Shown: positions 53,413-63,526, counted from the first letter of the stretch. The stretch is DNA of 64,000 nucleotides from Verrucomicrobiaceae bacterium (GCA_027484055.1 JAIXQH010000035.1:46420-110419), one strand, 5' to 3'. The notes: generated by a model from the letters alone, not told the origin. Program-made: numbers and translations.

Positions 53413-54228
53413 TTACCGTTTCACTAGGACCAGGAAATTTCTGACCGGTCGATTCCAAGGCGTACGTCGTAAAATAGGCCCACCGTCCGCAGTGGCGGAG
53501 ATCCAGAGATCCGTTGACCTGCCTCCGTCAAGATTCAACGCATGACGGACTGTCCAGTCCGTGGGGCTGCCAGAGGCGAGTGCAGAACCCAGTGCCGCAA
53601 GGGTGCAAGGCGACGTGCTGCCGAGCCACCACGAGCTCCCGCCATCCCAGAGGATCACGCTTCGCACACTGGATTTGGTCGATTCAAGGCCACCGATGAG
53701 TTGGGAATGCTCCACCAGCAATGGGCCTGCTTGGATCAGCTCACGCATGCTGGCAGCGGTCGTTCTCCCGAGAAGCTCGCGGCGGGTGATTCCCGACCGA
53801 TTTTCCCGATCTTGATACCACAGACCGCTCCCGAGCGAAGAGGCACTATTCCATGCACCGGACTTTTGCCCCGCGCTGACGACCAGCCCCAGTGGGCTAC
53901 CCTCTGGAGTGAAAAAACCCGCATTGATCGCTGCAATGCCCCCGTAAGCCCGAGCTGCCGCTGCTGAATCAGCATATTGACTGCCGGGTCCACGCGCTTG
54001 GTCCGCCACCACCAAGCGGTGACTGCGCGAGTCGAAAACGATCCCTTCAAACCGAATCCCATGGATTTCCCCCAGCGTCACGCGAGGAGATAGAATTGGT
54101 TTCACAGGAATCGGGACCACCGGCTGCGACACCAGATTCTCAACAAGTGCCGGATGCACTGGCTCTATCGGCCTAGGCACTGAACAAGCCACCAGTGACA
54201 CGATCCACAAACTCATCAGAATTCTCAT
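53413..54228 (-). CDS. phosphodiester glycosidase (NAGPA/DUF2233) family lipoprotein
   Basis: 271 residues from the ATG at 54228 (MRILMSLWIVSLVACSVPRP, lipobox VAC at Cys15). The domain has the NAGPA pattern: GIRFEGIVFDSRSHRLVVAD near its start, then GGIAAINAGFFTPEGSPLGL (with the catalytic-site Asn-Gly-Phe element), RELIQAGPLLVEHSQLIGG and HALNLDGGRSTDLWI (NLDGG). Family members cleave sugar-phosphodiesters, such as uncovering mannose-6-phosphate or wall polymers. It is divergent from the toxin gene across 240 bp. Confidence 0.85.
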   Translation of the reverse strand: MRILMSLWIVSLVACSVPRPIEPVHPALVENLVSQPVVPIPVKPILSPRVTLGEIHGIRFEGIVFDSRSHRLVVADQARGPGSQYADSAAAARAYGGIAAINAGFFTPEGSPLGLVVSAGQKSGAWNSASSLGSGLWYQDRENRSGITRRELLGRTTAASMRELIQAGPLLVEHSQLIGGLESTKSSVRSVILWDGGSSWWLGSTSPCTLAALGSALASGSPTDWTVRHALNLDGGRSTDLWISATADGGPILRRTPWNRPVRNFLVLVKR

Positions 54229-54468
54229 TGCTCCACAGCATGCACCAAGGGCCCGCCCTGACAAGAGTGTCACTGCGTAGATTTTGTAAACAGTCGTGAC
54301 GATAGCGTCACAAACGCGATGTATTATTCGATTCAACGAAAACAAGCATGTTCATTATAAATGAGTTAGTGTTTTCATGATTCTTGTTCATTCATCGACT
54401 GAGATAAATTACTCATTCTGATAGAAATTGATTGGCCTTAATGCACAGTATCTGCTGACCATTGCGAT
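54229..54468. other. AT-rich divergent promoter region upstream of the RHS gene
   Basis: 240 bp with clearly lower GC than its neighbours, between the glycosidase start and the RHS start. TGTTCATTATAAATGA and TTCTTGTTCATTCATCG are two related TTCATTxAT-type words about 30 bp apart (near 54350 and 54383), possibly regulator sites. No confident -35/-10 was found. Confidence 0.35.
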
Positions 54469-57400
54469 GTGAATAAAAACGTTCAAACCTCACTAGCCGT
54501 TTTTCTAAACTTCACCCTTTGCGTCAACCAGCTACTGGCGGACCTCCCTCCCATCTCGTTTGAAGCGACGGAGTGGGTGCCTTACCAAACCGTTGGACAA
54601 GGAGGTCAGCCGGGATGGGAGCTGAACTCAGGAACCGCTCAGACTTCTCCTTTGGGCGAAGGGTTTGGCGGTGGTAAAGCCCTCAAAATTCCAGCCTCGC
54701 CGGTTCCCACAAATGGTGCCGCTCCTCAGGAAACTCGCATCAGTCGCTCTTTTCCATGGGACATCGCCGACAAAACCGCCTTCATTGATCTTCAAGTGAA
54801 GCCCGCCGCAGACCCAGTGGGTAGCCTCGCAAGTTTCTATGCAAATGGCACTCAAATTGCCTTTCAAGTCCCTAGCGGCTCCACACAGGGCGAGGTTTGG
54901 GTGTACCATGGGGATGAGGGAGCCACCGAACCTGCGGCCACTAGCACCCAATGGATAAAGACGGTCGGTTCATTCACCGTGGCTCCCGGTGCCACCGCCG
55001 CCAGCGATTACCTTCGTGTCACACTTCGTCATGATTACCTGCGTAATATCTGGGACTTGTTCATCAATGGCAAACTGGCCGCCGCAAACCTTGCCTTTAA
55101 AGGACGCGGGGCAAATCTGCAGGGACTCGAATTTTACGGTAGTAACGTCGGCGCGACGCTCATCGACGACCTCTCTGCACAAACCGTCAATATGCTTTTC
55201 CCCGATGCCGACAAAGACGGCCTCCCCGACTCTTGGGAAATTGCCAACGGTTCCAATCCCAATGTATACGATCGAGACGCCCTGAAGCTTGGCAGCACTG
55301 GCTCATTTCTCGACGCCTACATGGCCTCACTCTGGACCACTGGCTCAGTGAATGCCGCCACCGCAGTCCCTACTTCGCAAGGAATCCCCCCGCTCACAAT
55401 CGATTCAGATGCACCGCATTCTCCTGTCACCTCGCTGAAAGGGTCGCTCTCAGTCGGTGGCGATGGTTCGGCCAGCTATTCCTTCCCGATCGATATTCCA
55501 AAAGGATCAGGAGGAATGGAGCCTAAGCTCGCCTTGGGTTACTCCAGCTCCGGTGGGAATGGCATGCTGGGCGTCGGCTGGAATCTCGGTGGCCTCCAGC
55601 GCATCACCCGTGGGCCGCTATCCGCTGCGAAACCTTGGAACTTTGCTGCGGATGGTCCTAAGAACCCTGCGAATGCTTTCCTCGGTGCGGCGGGTACACC
55701 AACCGAGGGGAATTATGACCCTGCGGATTTCGATAAGAATGATCGTTTTTATTTAGATGGTGAACTCCTCGTCTGTGTCGCAGGCACTTATGGCGAAGCT
55801 GGGTCGGAGTATCGGACGGAGATCGATTCTTATGCTAGGATCACTGCAATAGGTAGCACGGGCCAACCCTTTGCTGGGCCAATTTCTTGGAGAATTGAAA
55901 CAAAGGCGGGTCTCATCGTCGATTTGGGAGTAACGAGCAACTCAAGAAATGTTGTTGCTCAGGGAACTCTTTCATGGGGCGTCACTAAAGTGGCAGATAC
56001 ACTGAGTAATTACTACACCGTCGAATACACCAGAGACCCTGCAAGCGCGCCCTTTCATTTTGTGAATGATCGGATCTCCGCCATCCGCTACACAGGAAAT
56101 ACGGAAAAACAAATCGCTCCCTACTGCAGCGTTGAGTTTCAATATGAGGAGCGTCCTGATAAGAGCCGATCCTTCACCAAGTATGCTGGATACAGTTCGA
56201 CGAAAAGACTCGCTAAGGTGAAAGTTCTTACGGGTAATTTTGTCAATCATTCGTATCAGTTACGATACACCAACTCCTACCAAACCGGACGGTCACTTCT
56301 CACGTCGATTCAAAAATTACAACAGGATAACCCCAGCCCATTCATTGCCCCAACCGCCTTTACGTATGATGGCATCTCGGCTTCAGAACCCCTCTGGAAA
56401 GATCCTGGTGAATCGGCACTACCCGTATATGGTAACGGTCTGGACGCGACAGCGGAAGTGAATTCGATGGTATCGACTAGCGAAGGTACCACACAAATTG
56501 ATTTGGTAGGTGATGTTTCGAGGTCTTTTAAACTGCCAGGTGGGGGATACAACTTGACTGGCTCCACTCTACTTCAATTTGAATTCAAATCATCCCAATT
56601 GGCTTCTGGGGCAATTATTGGACTCAATCTGGACTTGGTTGGATTTGAAAATGTTGGCCGTGGTCAACTTCCGACAGGCGCATTATTTCGGATCGGTGGA
56701 ACGGGTAGCACGCCATTACCAACTGCATTGAATAGTGTAGTTGGTATACAGCCATATACTGTGACTTCACCTGAGCAGTGGCAGACTTTCACTCTCGATA
56801 TTGGTAGCTTCGTTCGTAGTAATCCAAATAGTTTTCCTCCTGGTTTAAGACCCTACTTGATTTTAATGAATGCGGATAATGAAAATTCGGATGGAATCGC
56901 AAATGCCAGCTTCAGAAATATTAAAATTTACCAAACTGGTGCCACACCACCTCAGGGATATAATCCAATCGTATTTCCTACAACGACCGAACTCCCCCGT
57001 TTTTCAAGCTCTACAGGACAAGACTTGGGTGTAGCGACGTTAGACCTAAACGGAGATGGGCTAATGGATTTGTCGGATTGGCGAGTGCTTGACTATACTT
57101 CAACGTCAAACACATTAACACCAAATACGGTTGGAAACGTGTTTCTGAATACGGGTGGTAAATTTGTGAATTCTGATGCCCTGCTCCCTCCAAAAGCACT
57201 ACCTATAGCATTCAGATCTTCAGACTCGTATGCCTTGGAATACAACAAAAAGTTTCACTTTGTTGGGCAGCCTTGCGATGTTGATGGTGATGGCAATCTC
57301 GATTTTTTAGCGGCTAAAGATATAACGTACAATTACAATACTAGAATTATGAAAAATCGTTATATGTTCTATACTCTTGGTGCTGCGGGTTGGGTTGAAA

Positions 57401-60400
57401 AGCCGGGCTGGGAGTTCCCATTTTTGTTCGAAAACCTGAGCTCAACCACTAACTACGGTGGAGCCGCCAGAGATGAGCATTTCACACTTAATGACATAAA
57501 TTCAGATGGATATGTCGATTTGTTAATTCATGCAACAGCAAAAGGTAAGATTAATTTTGATGTTGGCTCGGTTCCATTTTCTGTAGCGTTTAACGGACTT
57601 TCATACGTTAGCGATGATGGTATCGCATTCATCAATAAAGGAAAACTTGGACCTGGCTGGATTGCATCAACCGAATACAAACTTCCAGGGGCCTTGACTG
57701 TAGATGAAAAAGATGTTGGAAGACGCTTAGTGGATATGGATGGTGACACCATCCCGGAGTTTATTGAGTCCGTAAAGGTAGGGTCATTCGACAGACGAAG
57801 AATTTTCAGGTTGAGTCACCTCATAAACCCCAATTATGGCTGGAATGGAAATTGTACCGATCTCTTTCCGACTTCTTCGACGTTGTTTGGGACGCCATTT
57901 GATGTTAGTTCCGATTTTCCAGAGCCTCTAACTTATGGATCAGCAGGGACTGATGCAGCAGGACCAATCATGATGGATGTTAATGGAGATGGATTAGTTG
58001 ATGTTGTGAATTCCGCTATTATTAAAAATATCGCATTCGCTCCTAAAACTTTTTTAAACTTGGGAAATGGAGCTTATAAATGGGCTGCTGATCCCTTGAT
58101 TGGCAGTGGAGTTTTCGATAATAATAATTATACAATACCGTTGATCCTCAGCACTGTAAATTACGACAACATTAAAAGCGCTGTTCCTTTCGGCTACGAA
58201 TTATCTGACATCAACGGTGACGGCCTATCAGACATACTTTATTCAAACATTGAGAGTGTTGACACCCCTTCTGCGGATAATACAGCAATTCTAAATACGG
58301 GCAATGGTTGGCTAGAGCGTGAGACTTGGAGAACCCCCGCAAGCAAGCTAATCTACAAATCTAAAAATGACCGACTGGCAGGGAGGCGTGGTTCCAAACT
58401 CCTCGACATCAATGGCGACGGCTTCCCAGATCTCATCACCGATCTTCTCGGGACTACTCCTAGGGTTTGGTTTAACAACTGTCGCCCAGAAGTCCTCAAA
58501 TCCGTGGTCGATGGATTTGGCTCAGTGCTTCAGGTCAACTACACTCGCTTGAACGACCCGGTTCCTCCTGCAGATGGCTTCGGCAGTCGGGTTTACCAAA
58601 AATGGACGGACACCATGCCTGCAGGGCAGGTGGCGGTCATCGACGCTCGGCTCGTCGTATCGAGTTACTCTGAGCCGGATGGTCTTGGCGGCACGGGCCG
58701 TCGCATCCGTGCCCAGCGCTATGGAGATCTGCGCTATGACCGTTACAACGAATCCTCGCTCGGCTTCGGCTGGATCGAGGCCAAGGATCTCCTGAATAAT
58801 CAGACCACGCGCACGGAGACGATGCGGGAGTATCCCTTTGGCGGTAGCCCCAAATGGACTCGCACCTGGGTCCAGATAAAACCCACCGATGTCATTCCCG
58901 CGCTCGTCGGGGTCACTGCGGGCACTCGTTGCCTTTCCGAGGAAGTAGCCACTTATGGCGAACTCCCGAGTCAAGTAGGCATTGGTTCGACCATTCGGCG
59001 ACCGATACAGACTGGCTCTGTAAAATCCCTTTATGATTTGAATGAAACTCTGGTCTCCCGAACCACCACCGTTCAGTCGAGTTTCGACGCCTACGGATTT
59101 GTCCTGAATTCGACGGTCACGGCACTAGATGGTTCCACTGTAACCACTGCGAACACCTACGATACCTCGCCCACCACTCTCGCCAAATGGTATTTGGGCC
59201 GTCTCACTAGTTCCACCGTGACCAAAACGCATGGCGATGTATCCTCCTCAAAATCATCTGCATTCGTCTATGTCCCAGCCACTGGTCTTCTAGAATCAGA
59301 AACCATCGAGCCTGGAAATGCACTGAGTGTGACCAAGACCTATAGCCATGACGGCTTCGGGAACATCACCAACACCTCAGTCACAGGCTCCGGCATCACG
59401 CGCTCTGGCTCTTCGGTTTATGATCCAACAGGCCGTTTTCTCATCGGTGAGTCGAACCAGCTCGGCCATACCATTTCATACAGTTATGACTTCAATCGAG
59501 CCATACTCCTCTCCACCAATGACATCGCCCGCAAGACCACCCGTTTCGGTTATGATGCTCTCGGCACCCTCATCAGGACCTACCACCCAGACAGCACCCA
59601 GACCGGAGAGTCCACAAATTACTACGATGGCACCCTGCCATCCGCCGTCTCGGATTTTGTCACCAACCCGATTTTCTATGTCCGAGCCAAGCAAACTTCC
59701 GGTGCACCCACGGCGAAGGTTTACTTGGACCAGTCTGGTCGGGATATCGTATCGGAAACGACCATCCTTCGCGACGCCAACGCCTCCAGCCCCTCCACTC
59801 GCTACTCTAAAGTCTATACCGTTACTCAATACGATTCCCTAGACCGGAAATCAAAAGTCTCCGACGCCTTCGGTGCCGATGAAGTCCCCAAGTTCACCCA
59901 GATCTTCTACGATGTCGTCAGTCGTGTCCACAAGACCGTTCACCCAGACGATTCGGTCGATGAAGTAACTAAATTCACCACCGACACCCTTGCTGGCCAA
60001 CCCGTCAGCGTCTCGATCGCTAATAACAGCAAAGGCGGAGTGCTGCAACGCTGGGAGGATCAGCATGGACGCTTCATCCAGAGTCACGACACCTCCGGAC
60101 AAACCACCACCTTCCACCACGATCTAGAAGGTCGCCTCACCTCGGTGAAAATCGATGGGACCACCATGCTCATCAACACCTTCGACACGTTCGGCAACAA
60201 AGAGTCCGTCTGGGAGATCAACTCAGGCACCTCAAGTTCCAAATATAATGCGTTCGGCGAAGTCCTCAGCTCCACCAATGCCAAGAATCAAGTCACCTTT
60301 TTCACCTACGACGCGCTGGGTCGCCCGCTGACGGTGGACAAACCAGAAGGGCTTTTCACCACCTACTACGATGGCGCTACTGGCTCCGGTCTCGGCAAGC

Positions 60401-62991
60401 CATGGAAAACCATCGGCCCTGCAGGTTACCAAGAACTCATCTCCTACGACGACATGGGTCGCCCGCGTAGTTCGTCCAAGACCCTGTTCGGCGAAACCTT
60501 CACCAGCTCCACCACCTATGATCCTCTAAGCCGAGTCATCTCAGAAACCGATGCCGGTGGCCTCACCGTGATCCATGCTTACGATCCGCTCTACTCCTTC
60601 CCCACCAAGCTCAGCATCGGCCTCGGTTCTCCCGGTGCGGGGACCGTTCTCTGGCAAGCCGGCACTTTCGACGCCAAGGGCCGCCCACTCACCCAGACCC
60701 TCGCGCAAGGAGTGAGCACCTCTGCTTCCTATCACTCACTTTCCGGTCTGCTCACCGGTTTGACCGCTAGTGCCGGTGGAACTCCTCTCCAAGCCAAGTC
60801 CTACGGTTGGGACGCTCTTGGTAACTTACACACTCGTACCGACAACATTCTGAAACTTCGCGAAACATTCGTTCACGATAGTCTTAACCGCCTTCGTAGC
60901 ACCAGCTTCACCTCGCTCGATGTTGCCACCACCACGACGGTTCCTCCGCCGGAGGCTTACAGTATTGATCCAAATGGCAACCTCCTCACCAAGGGTCAAG
61001 CCACTCTCAAATATGAAGGCACCCGGCCACACGCCGTCTCATCGGCAGTGATCAAAGGCGCAGCTCGCACTTACGCCTACGATGCCGCCGGCTATGTCGA
61101 GTCCGACTCCAAGCGCACCTACACCTGGACCTCCTTCGGCCAGCTTCTCTCGCTCGACTACCTTGCCGCACCCGCTTTGCAAAATTTTGCAGGCGGCCAG
61201 ATCTATGCTGCCAGCCGGGTGCAAACGGACTTTTCCTTCGATGCCGGAGGAAATCGCGCCCGCCAGCTGAAGCAGCGGTTCAATTCAGACACCTCCAGCC
61301 TTGTCGAGGAAACCACCTACCTCGGCTCCTACGAACGGGAAGTTCACAGCACCAAGAGCGCCCCCGCTGCGCCGATGGTGCTCACCCGCACGGTCCACCG
61401 CCACAGCATCGGCGGCTTCGCGGTTTACACTCGCACCGAGAAGCCCGGGCTACCCTCTGAGACCAAGCTCACCACGATTTTAAAAGATCACCTCGGCTCG
61501 ACCGATCTGCTCTACACCGGCACTTGGACCGGCAGCAGTTTTTCGACACCCACACCCGCCAGCATCGAGCGCCAATCCTTTGATCCCTGGGGCGAGCGCC
61601 GCGCACCCGACACGCTCTTTGCCTACCGCACCTCGGACACCGACACCTTCCGCAGCAGCGCCCAAGACTACGACCGTGGCTACACCGGCCACGAGCAGCT
61701 CGACGATTCCGGCCTCATCCACATGAACGGTCGGATCTACGATCCCGAGCTAGGCCGCATGCTCAGCCCCGACCCCTTCGTGCAGGTGCCGGAGTATTCC
61801 CAGAATTTCAATCGCTACAGCTATGTGATGAACAATCCGCTCAACCTGACGGATCCGAGCGGGTTTTCATGGTTGAGCAAGGCATTCAAAAAGATTGGGA
61901 ACTGGTTTAAGGAAAACTGGCGAACGATCGTATCAATCATTTTCACCGTAGCCTTATTTTTCATATTGGGTCCTGGTGCTTTTGGGTTTCAAGGTTTAAA
62001 TCTCCTAGGCTCAATTGGAATAACAAGTGGATGGGCGGTTGGTGCTTCCATAGGTGCAGTCTCTGGGGCGTTTAATTCGGCGCTCAATGGGGGAGACTTA
62101 GGGGATATTTTGCGAGGAGCGGCTATCGGTGCGATCCAAGGTGGAATTGCGGGCGGAATACTACACGACATGGGATTAGCTGCTGAAAAGGCAGGGGGGT
62201 TCTTCACCAAGGAAGCTGCCATGCACATCGCAGGTCATGGAGTGCTCGGCGGCGCTGCAAACGAAGCCATGGGTGGCAAATTCCAAGATGGATTTCTTTC
62301 TGCAGCCGCAGGAGCTGGAGCATCCTACTTCGGTCCTTTCCAAAATACAGATGGTGCAAGTGGAGTTGCAGCACGAACGATCCAAGCGGGAATCGTCGGC
62401 GGCACTGCTTCTGTGCTCGGCGGGGGGAAATTTGCCAACGGAGCTTGGACTGCGTCCTTCCAGCATTTGTTGAATCGGGAGGCAGGGACGTGTAAGGAAA
62501 TGTTATACAACGCCGCTCACGACCAAGGTAAGAAGTGGTATTATTGGTTGTATAATGAGGAAAATGGCCCAATTGAGCAGACGGCAAATAATTCTCGCCA
62601 GTACGGACCCGGGAAGCTTAAGGGGCAGTGTGCTGCGGGAGCCCAAGTCTTGTGCGGCCACGGCGGTTCAGATGTGCCGAAAGCTAGCAACTGGAGAGCT
62701 GGCCCAACAATTTTTGAACTTTTGGAGCGAGGTTTTGGAGTTCCTGTGGGTGCAGTTTTTGCGAGCTTTACAACCGCAGGCACGTATAATAATCTGCCGG
62801 GGGAAGCTGGAGGTGGTAACCATACGATATTATTTCTTGGATCTGACGGGAATGGGAAATATAATATAGCCGATCAATTTAACTATAAATCAGAGGGTGT
62901 CGTTAAAAGTCAAAACTATATGATTAAAAAATATGATGCCCAAACGATGAAAAAATTCAGACTGGTTTTAACAGACCGAATTCGTGATTAA
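54469..62991 (+). CDS. 2840-residue exported SpvB/FG-GAP/RHS polymorphic toxin with amidase-like C-terminal tip
   Basis: Starts at a GTG with a signal peptide (MNKNVQTSLAVFLNFTLCVN...LLA). Domains: beta-sandwich to about residue 240; Ca-binding DADKDGLPDSWE (246); SpvB from 319 (SPVTSLKGSLSVGGDGSASY); a jelly-roll-like insert at about 660-830; seven FG-GAP-like DxNxDGxxD repeats at about 852-1312; TcdB-like middle; YD/RHS repeats at about 1480-2300; RHS core ending YSYVMNNPLNLTDPSGFSW (to 2467). After a hydrophobic Gly/Ala-rich segment (2470-2620), the tip has GPGKLKGQCAAGAQVLCG (Cys2721), VPVGAVFASF, AGGGNHTILFLG (His2785) and IADQF (Asp2802), resembling BPSL0067/NlpC-P60 amidases. The next gene is the likely immunity protein. 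No PAAR or VgrG domain is present, so a Sec-exported, surface or secreted delivery is inferred. Confidence 0.87.
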   Translation: MNKNVQTSLAVFLNFTLCVNQLLADLPPISFEATEWVPYQTVGQGGQPGWELNSGTAQTSPLGEGFGGGKALKIPASPVPTNGAAPQETRISRSFPWDIADKTAFIDLQVKPAADPVGSLASFYANGTQIAFQVPSGSTQGEVWVYHGDEGATEPAATSTQWIKTVGSFTVAPGATAASDYLRVTLRHDYLRNIWDLFINGKLAAANLAFKGRGANLQGLEFYGSNVGATLIDDLSAQTVNMLFPDADKDGLPDSWEIANGSNPNVYDRDALKLGSTGSFLDAYMASLWTTGSVNAATAVPTSQGIPPLTIDSDAPHSPVTSLKGSLSVGGDGSASYSFPIDIPKGSGGMEPKLALGYSSSGGNGMLGVGWNLGGLQRITRGPLSAAKPWNFAADGPKNPANAFLGAAGTPTEGNYDPADFDKNDRFYLDGELLVCVAGTYGEAGSEYRTEIDSYARITAIGSTGQPFAGPISWRIETKAGLIVDLGVTSNSRNVVAQGTLSWGVTKVADTLSNYYTVEYTRDPASAPFHFVNDRISAIRYTGNTEKQIAPYCSVEFQYEERPDKSRSFTKYAGYSSTKRLAKVKVLTGNFVNHSYQLRYTNSYQTGRSLLTSIQKLQQDNPSPFIAPTAFTYDGISASEPLWKDPGESALPVYGNGLDATAEVNSMVSTSEGTTQIDLVGDVSRSFKLPGGGYNLTGSTLLQFEFKSSQLASGAIIGLNLDLVGFENVGRGQLPTGALFRIGGTGSTPLPTALNSVVGIQPYTVTSPEQWQTFTLDIGSFVRSNPNSFPPGLRPYLILMNADNENSDGIANASFRNIKIYQTGATPPQGYNPIVFPTTTELPRFSSSTGQDLGVATLDLNGDGLMDLSDWRVLDYTSTSNTLTPNTVGNVFLNTGGKFVNSDALLPPKALPIAFRSSDSYALEYNKKFHFVGQPCDVDGDGNLDFLAAKDITYNYNTRIMKNRYMFYTLGAAGWVEKPGWEFPFLFENLSSTTNYGGAARDEHFTLNDINSDGYVDLLIHATAKGKINFDVGSVPFSVAFNGLSYVSDDGIAFINKGKLGPGWIASTEYKLPGALTVDEKDVGRRLVDMDGDTIPEFIESVKVGSFDRRRIFRLSHLINPNYGWNGNCTDLFPTSSTLFGTPFDVSSDFPEPLTYGSAGTDAAGPIMMDVNGDGLVDVVNSAIIKNIAFAPKTFLNLGNGAYKWAADPLIGSGVFDNNNYTIPLILSTVNYDNIKSAVPFGYELSDINGDGLSDILYSNIESVDTPSADNTAILNTGNGWLERETWRTPASKLIYKSKNDRLAGRRGSKLLDINGDGFPDLITDLLGTTPRVWFNNCRPEVLKSVVDGFGSVLQVNYTRLNDPVPPADGFGSRVYQKWTDTMPAGQVAVIDARLVVSSYSEPDGLGGTGRRIRAQRYGDLRYDRYNESSLGFGWIEAKDLLNNQTTRTETMREYPFGGSPKWTRTWVQIKPTDVIPALVGVTAGTRCLSEEVATYGELPSQVGIGSTIRRPIQTGSVKSLYDLNETLVSRTTTVQSSFDAYGFVLNSTVTALDGSTVTTANTYDTSPTTLAKWYLGRLTSSTVTKTHGDVSSSKSSAFVYVPATGLLESETIEPGNALSVTKTYSHDGFGNITNTSVTGSGITRSGSSVYDPTGRFLIGESNQLGHTISYSYDFNRAILLSTNDIARKTTRFGYDALGTLIRTYHPDSTQTGESTNYYDGTLPSAVSDFVTNPIFYVRAKQTSGAPTAKVYLDQSGRDIVSETTILRDANASSPSTRYSKVYTVTQYDSLDRKSKVSDAFGADEVPKFTQIFYDVVSRVHKTVHPDDSVDEVTKFTTDTLAGQPVSVSIANNSKGGVLQRWEDQHGRFIQSHDTSGQTTTFHHDLEGRLTSVKIDGTTMLINTFDTFGNKESVWEINSGTSSSKYNAFGEVLSSTNAKNQVTFFTYDALGRPLTVDKPEGLFTTYYDGATGSGLGKPWKTIGPAGYQELISYDDMGRPRSSSKTLFGETFTSSTTYDPLSRVISETDAGGLTVIHAYDPLYSFPTKLSIGLGSPGAGTVLWQAGTFDAKGRPLTQTLAQGVSTSASYHSLSGLLTGLTASAGGTPLQAKSYGWDALGNLHTRTDNILKLRETFVHDSLNRLRSTSFTSLDVATTTTVPPPEAYSIDPNGNLLTKGQATLKYEGTRPHAVSSAVIKGAARTYAYDAAGYVESDSKRTYTWTSFGQLLSLDYLAAPALQNFAGGQIYAASRVQTDFSFDAGGNRARQLKQRFNSDTSSLVEETTYLGSYEREVHSTKSAPAAPMVLTRTVHRHSIGGFAVYTRTEKPGLPSETKLTTILKDHLGSTDLLYTGTWTGSSFSTPTPASIERQSFDPWGERRAPDTLFAYRTSDTDTFRSSAQDYDRGYTGHEQLDDSGLIHMNGRIYDPELGRMLSPDPFVQVPEYSQNFNRYSYVMNNPLNLTDPSGFSWLSKAFKKIGNWFKENWRTIVSIIFTVALFFILGPGAFGFQGLNLLGSIGITSGWAVGASIGAVSGAFNSALNGGDLGDILRGAAIGAIQGGIAGGILHDMGLAAEKAGGFFTKEAAMHIAGHGVLGGAANEAMGGKFQDGFLSAAAGAGASYFGPFQNTDGASGVAARTIQAGIVGGTASVLGGGKFANGAWTASFQHLLNREAGTCKEMLYNAAHDQGKKWYYWLYNEENGPIEQTANNSRQYGPGKLKGQCAAGAQVLCGHGGSDVPKASNWRAGPTIFELLERGFGVPVGAVFASFTTAGTYNNLPGEAGGGNHTILFLGSDGNGKYNIADQFNYKSEGVVKSQNYMIKKYDAQTMKKFRLVLTDRIRD

Positions 62992-62993
62992 AT

Positions 62994-63284
62994 ATGAAAT
63001 TAATATTCATCATAGTATTTACGGGCTATTGCGTAGCTTGCTCACCATGCCGAATTACAGCAGATATGAGCGAATCCGAAGTGAAAGTTGTGCTCCTAAG
63101 ATGTAAGGGAAAGCCTCATAGAATTACATTCGAGAAAATAGGTGGGCCGTTCTTGGAAGAAACTGAAGTTTGGGATTATTCATCATCATCTGAAACTGCT
63201 CAAAGGGATGACTTTTGGTTTTCGCACGGGAGGTTGTCTTCTATGCCGTTGAATTCTCCTATGCTTGAGCCCTCATCTAGATGA
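62994..63284 (+). CDS. putative immunity protein, secreted and BamE/SmpA-like
   Basis: 96 residues starting 2 bp after the toxin stop. The leader MKLIFIIVFTGYCVAC has cysteines at 13, 16 and 19, and resembles a lipoprotein signal (VAC), so it is exported to the periplasm where a peptidoglycan amidase would act. The body has ITADMSESEVKVVLLRCKGK, a Gly/Pro turn, ETEVWDYSSS and DDFWFSHGRLSSM. The order 'MSExEV...GKP...W.Y...F..G+L' is that of BamE/SmpA-type folds. Function is inferred from position, size, export and AT-rich composition. Confidence 0.6.
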   Translation: MKLIFIIVFTGYCVACSPCRITADMSESEVKVVLLRCKGKPHRITFEKIGGPFLEETEVWDYSSSSETAQRDDFWFSHGRLSSMPLNSPMLEPSSR

Positions 63285-63288
63285 CATC

Positions 63289-63314
63289 AAAATTACTGCA
63301 CAAAATTACTGCAG
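63289..63314. repeat. 13-bp tandem duplication after the immunity gene
   Basis: AAAATTACTGCAC is followed by AAAATTACTGCAG, two copies differing at the last base. It begins 5 bp after the immunity stop codon. The unit resembles the 13-bp unit at the right end of the window (AATTACGGCACAC). Confidence 0.7.
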
Positions 63315-63526
63315 ACAGAAATAATCAAATAGTTACTTACCTTCACGCAGTTTCAATCTTTTCAACCCGGAATTACCACCTAGGCTTCGTGTAGGTTCTT
63401 TCCGGCTATTTCCAATCGCACCATTTAGATTGAATTTTTAGCCCGGCACATCCGTTCTTTGACATCTCCCCAAGCACACGCCCCCGACCCGCTGGAACGC
63501 CAGCGGGCGCGGGTGATGGTGTGATT
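63311..63526. repeat. ~215-bp repeat element, copy 1
   Basis: Begins GCAGACAGAAATAATCAAAT and ends near GCGGGTGATGGTGTGATT. Copy 2 begins 282 bp later. Conserved parts are the first 35 bp, TTTCCGGCTATTTC, a boxA-like GTTCTTTGACAT (63454-63465) followed by CTCCCCA, and the hairpin CCCGCTGGAACGCCAGCGGG (63488-63507, 8-bp stem with AACG loop). No gene is evident. Confidence 0.75.
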
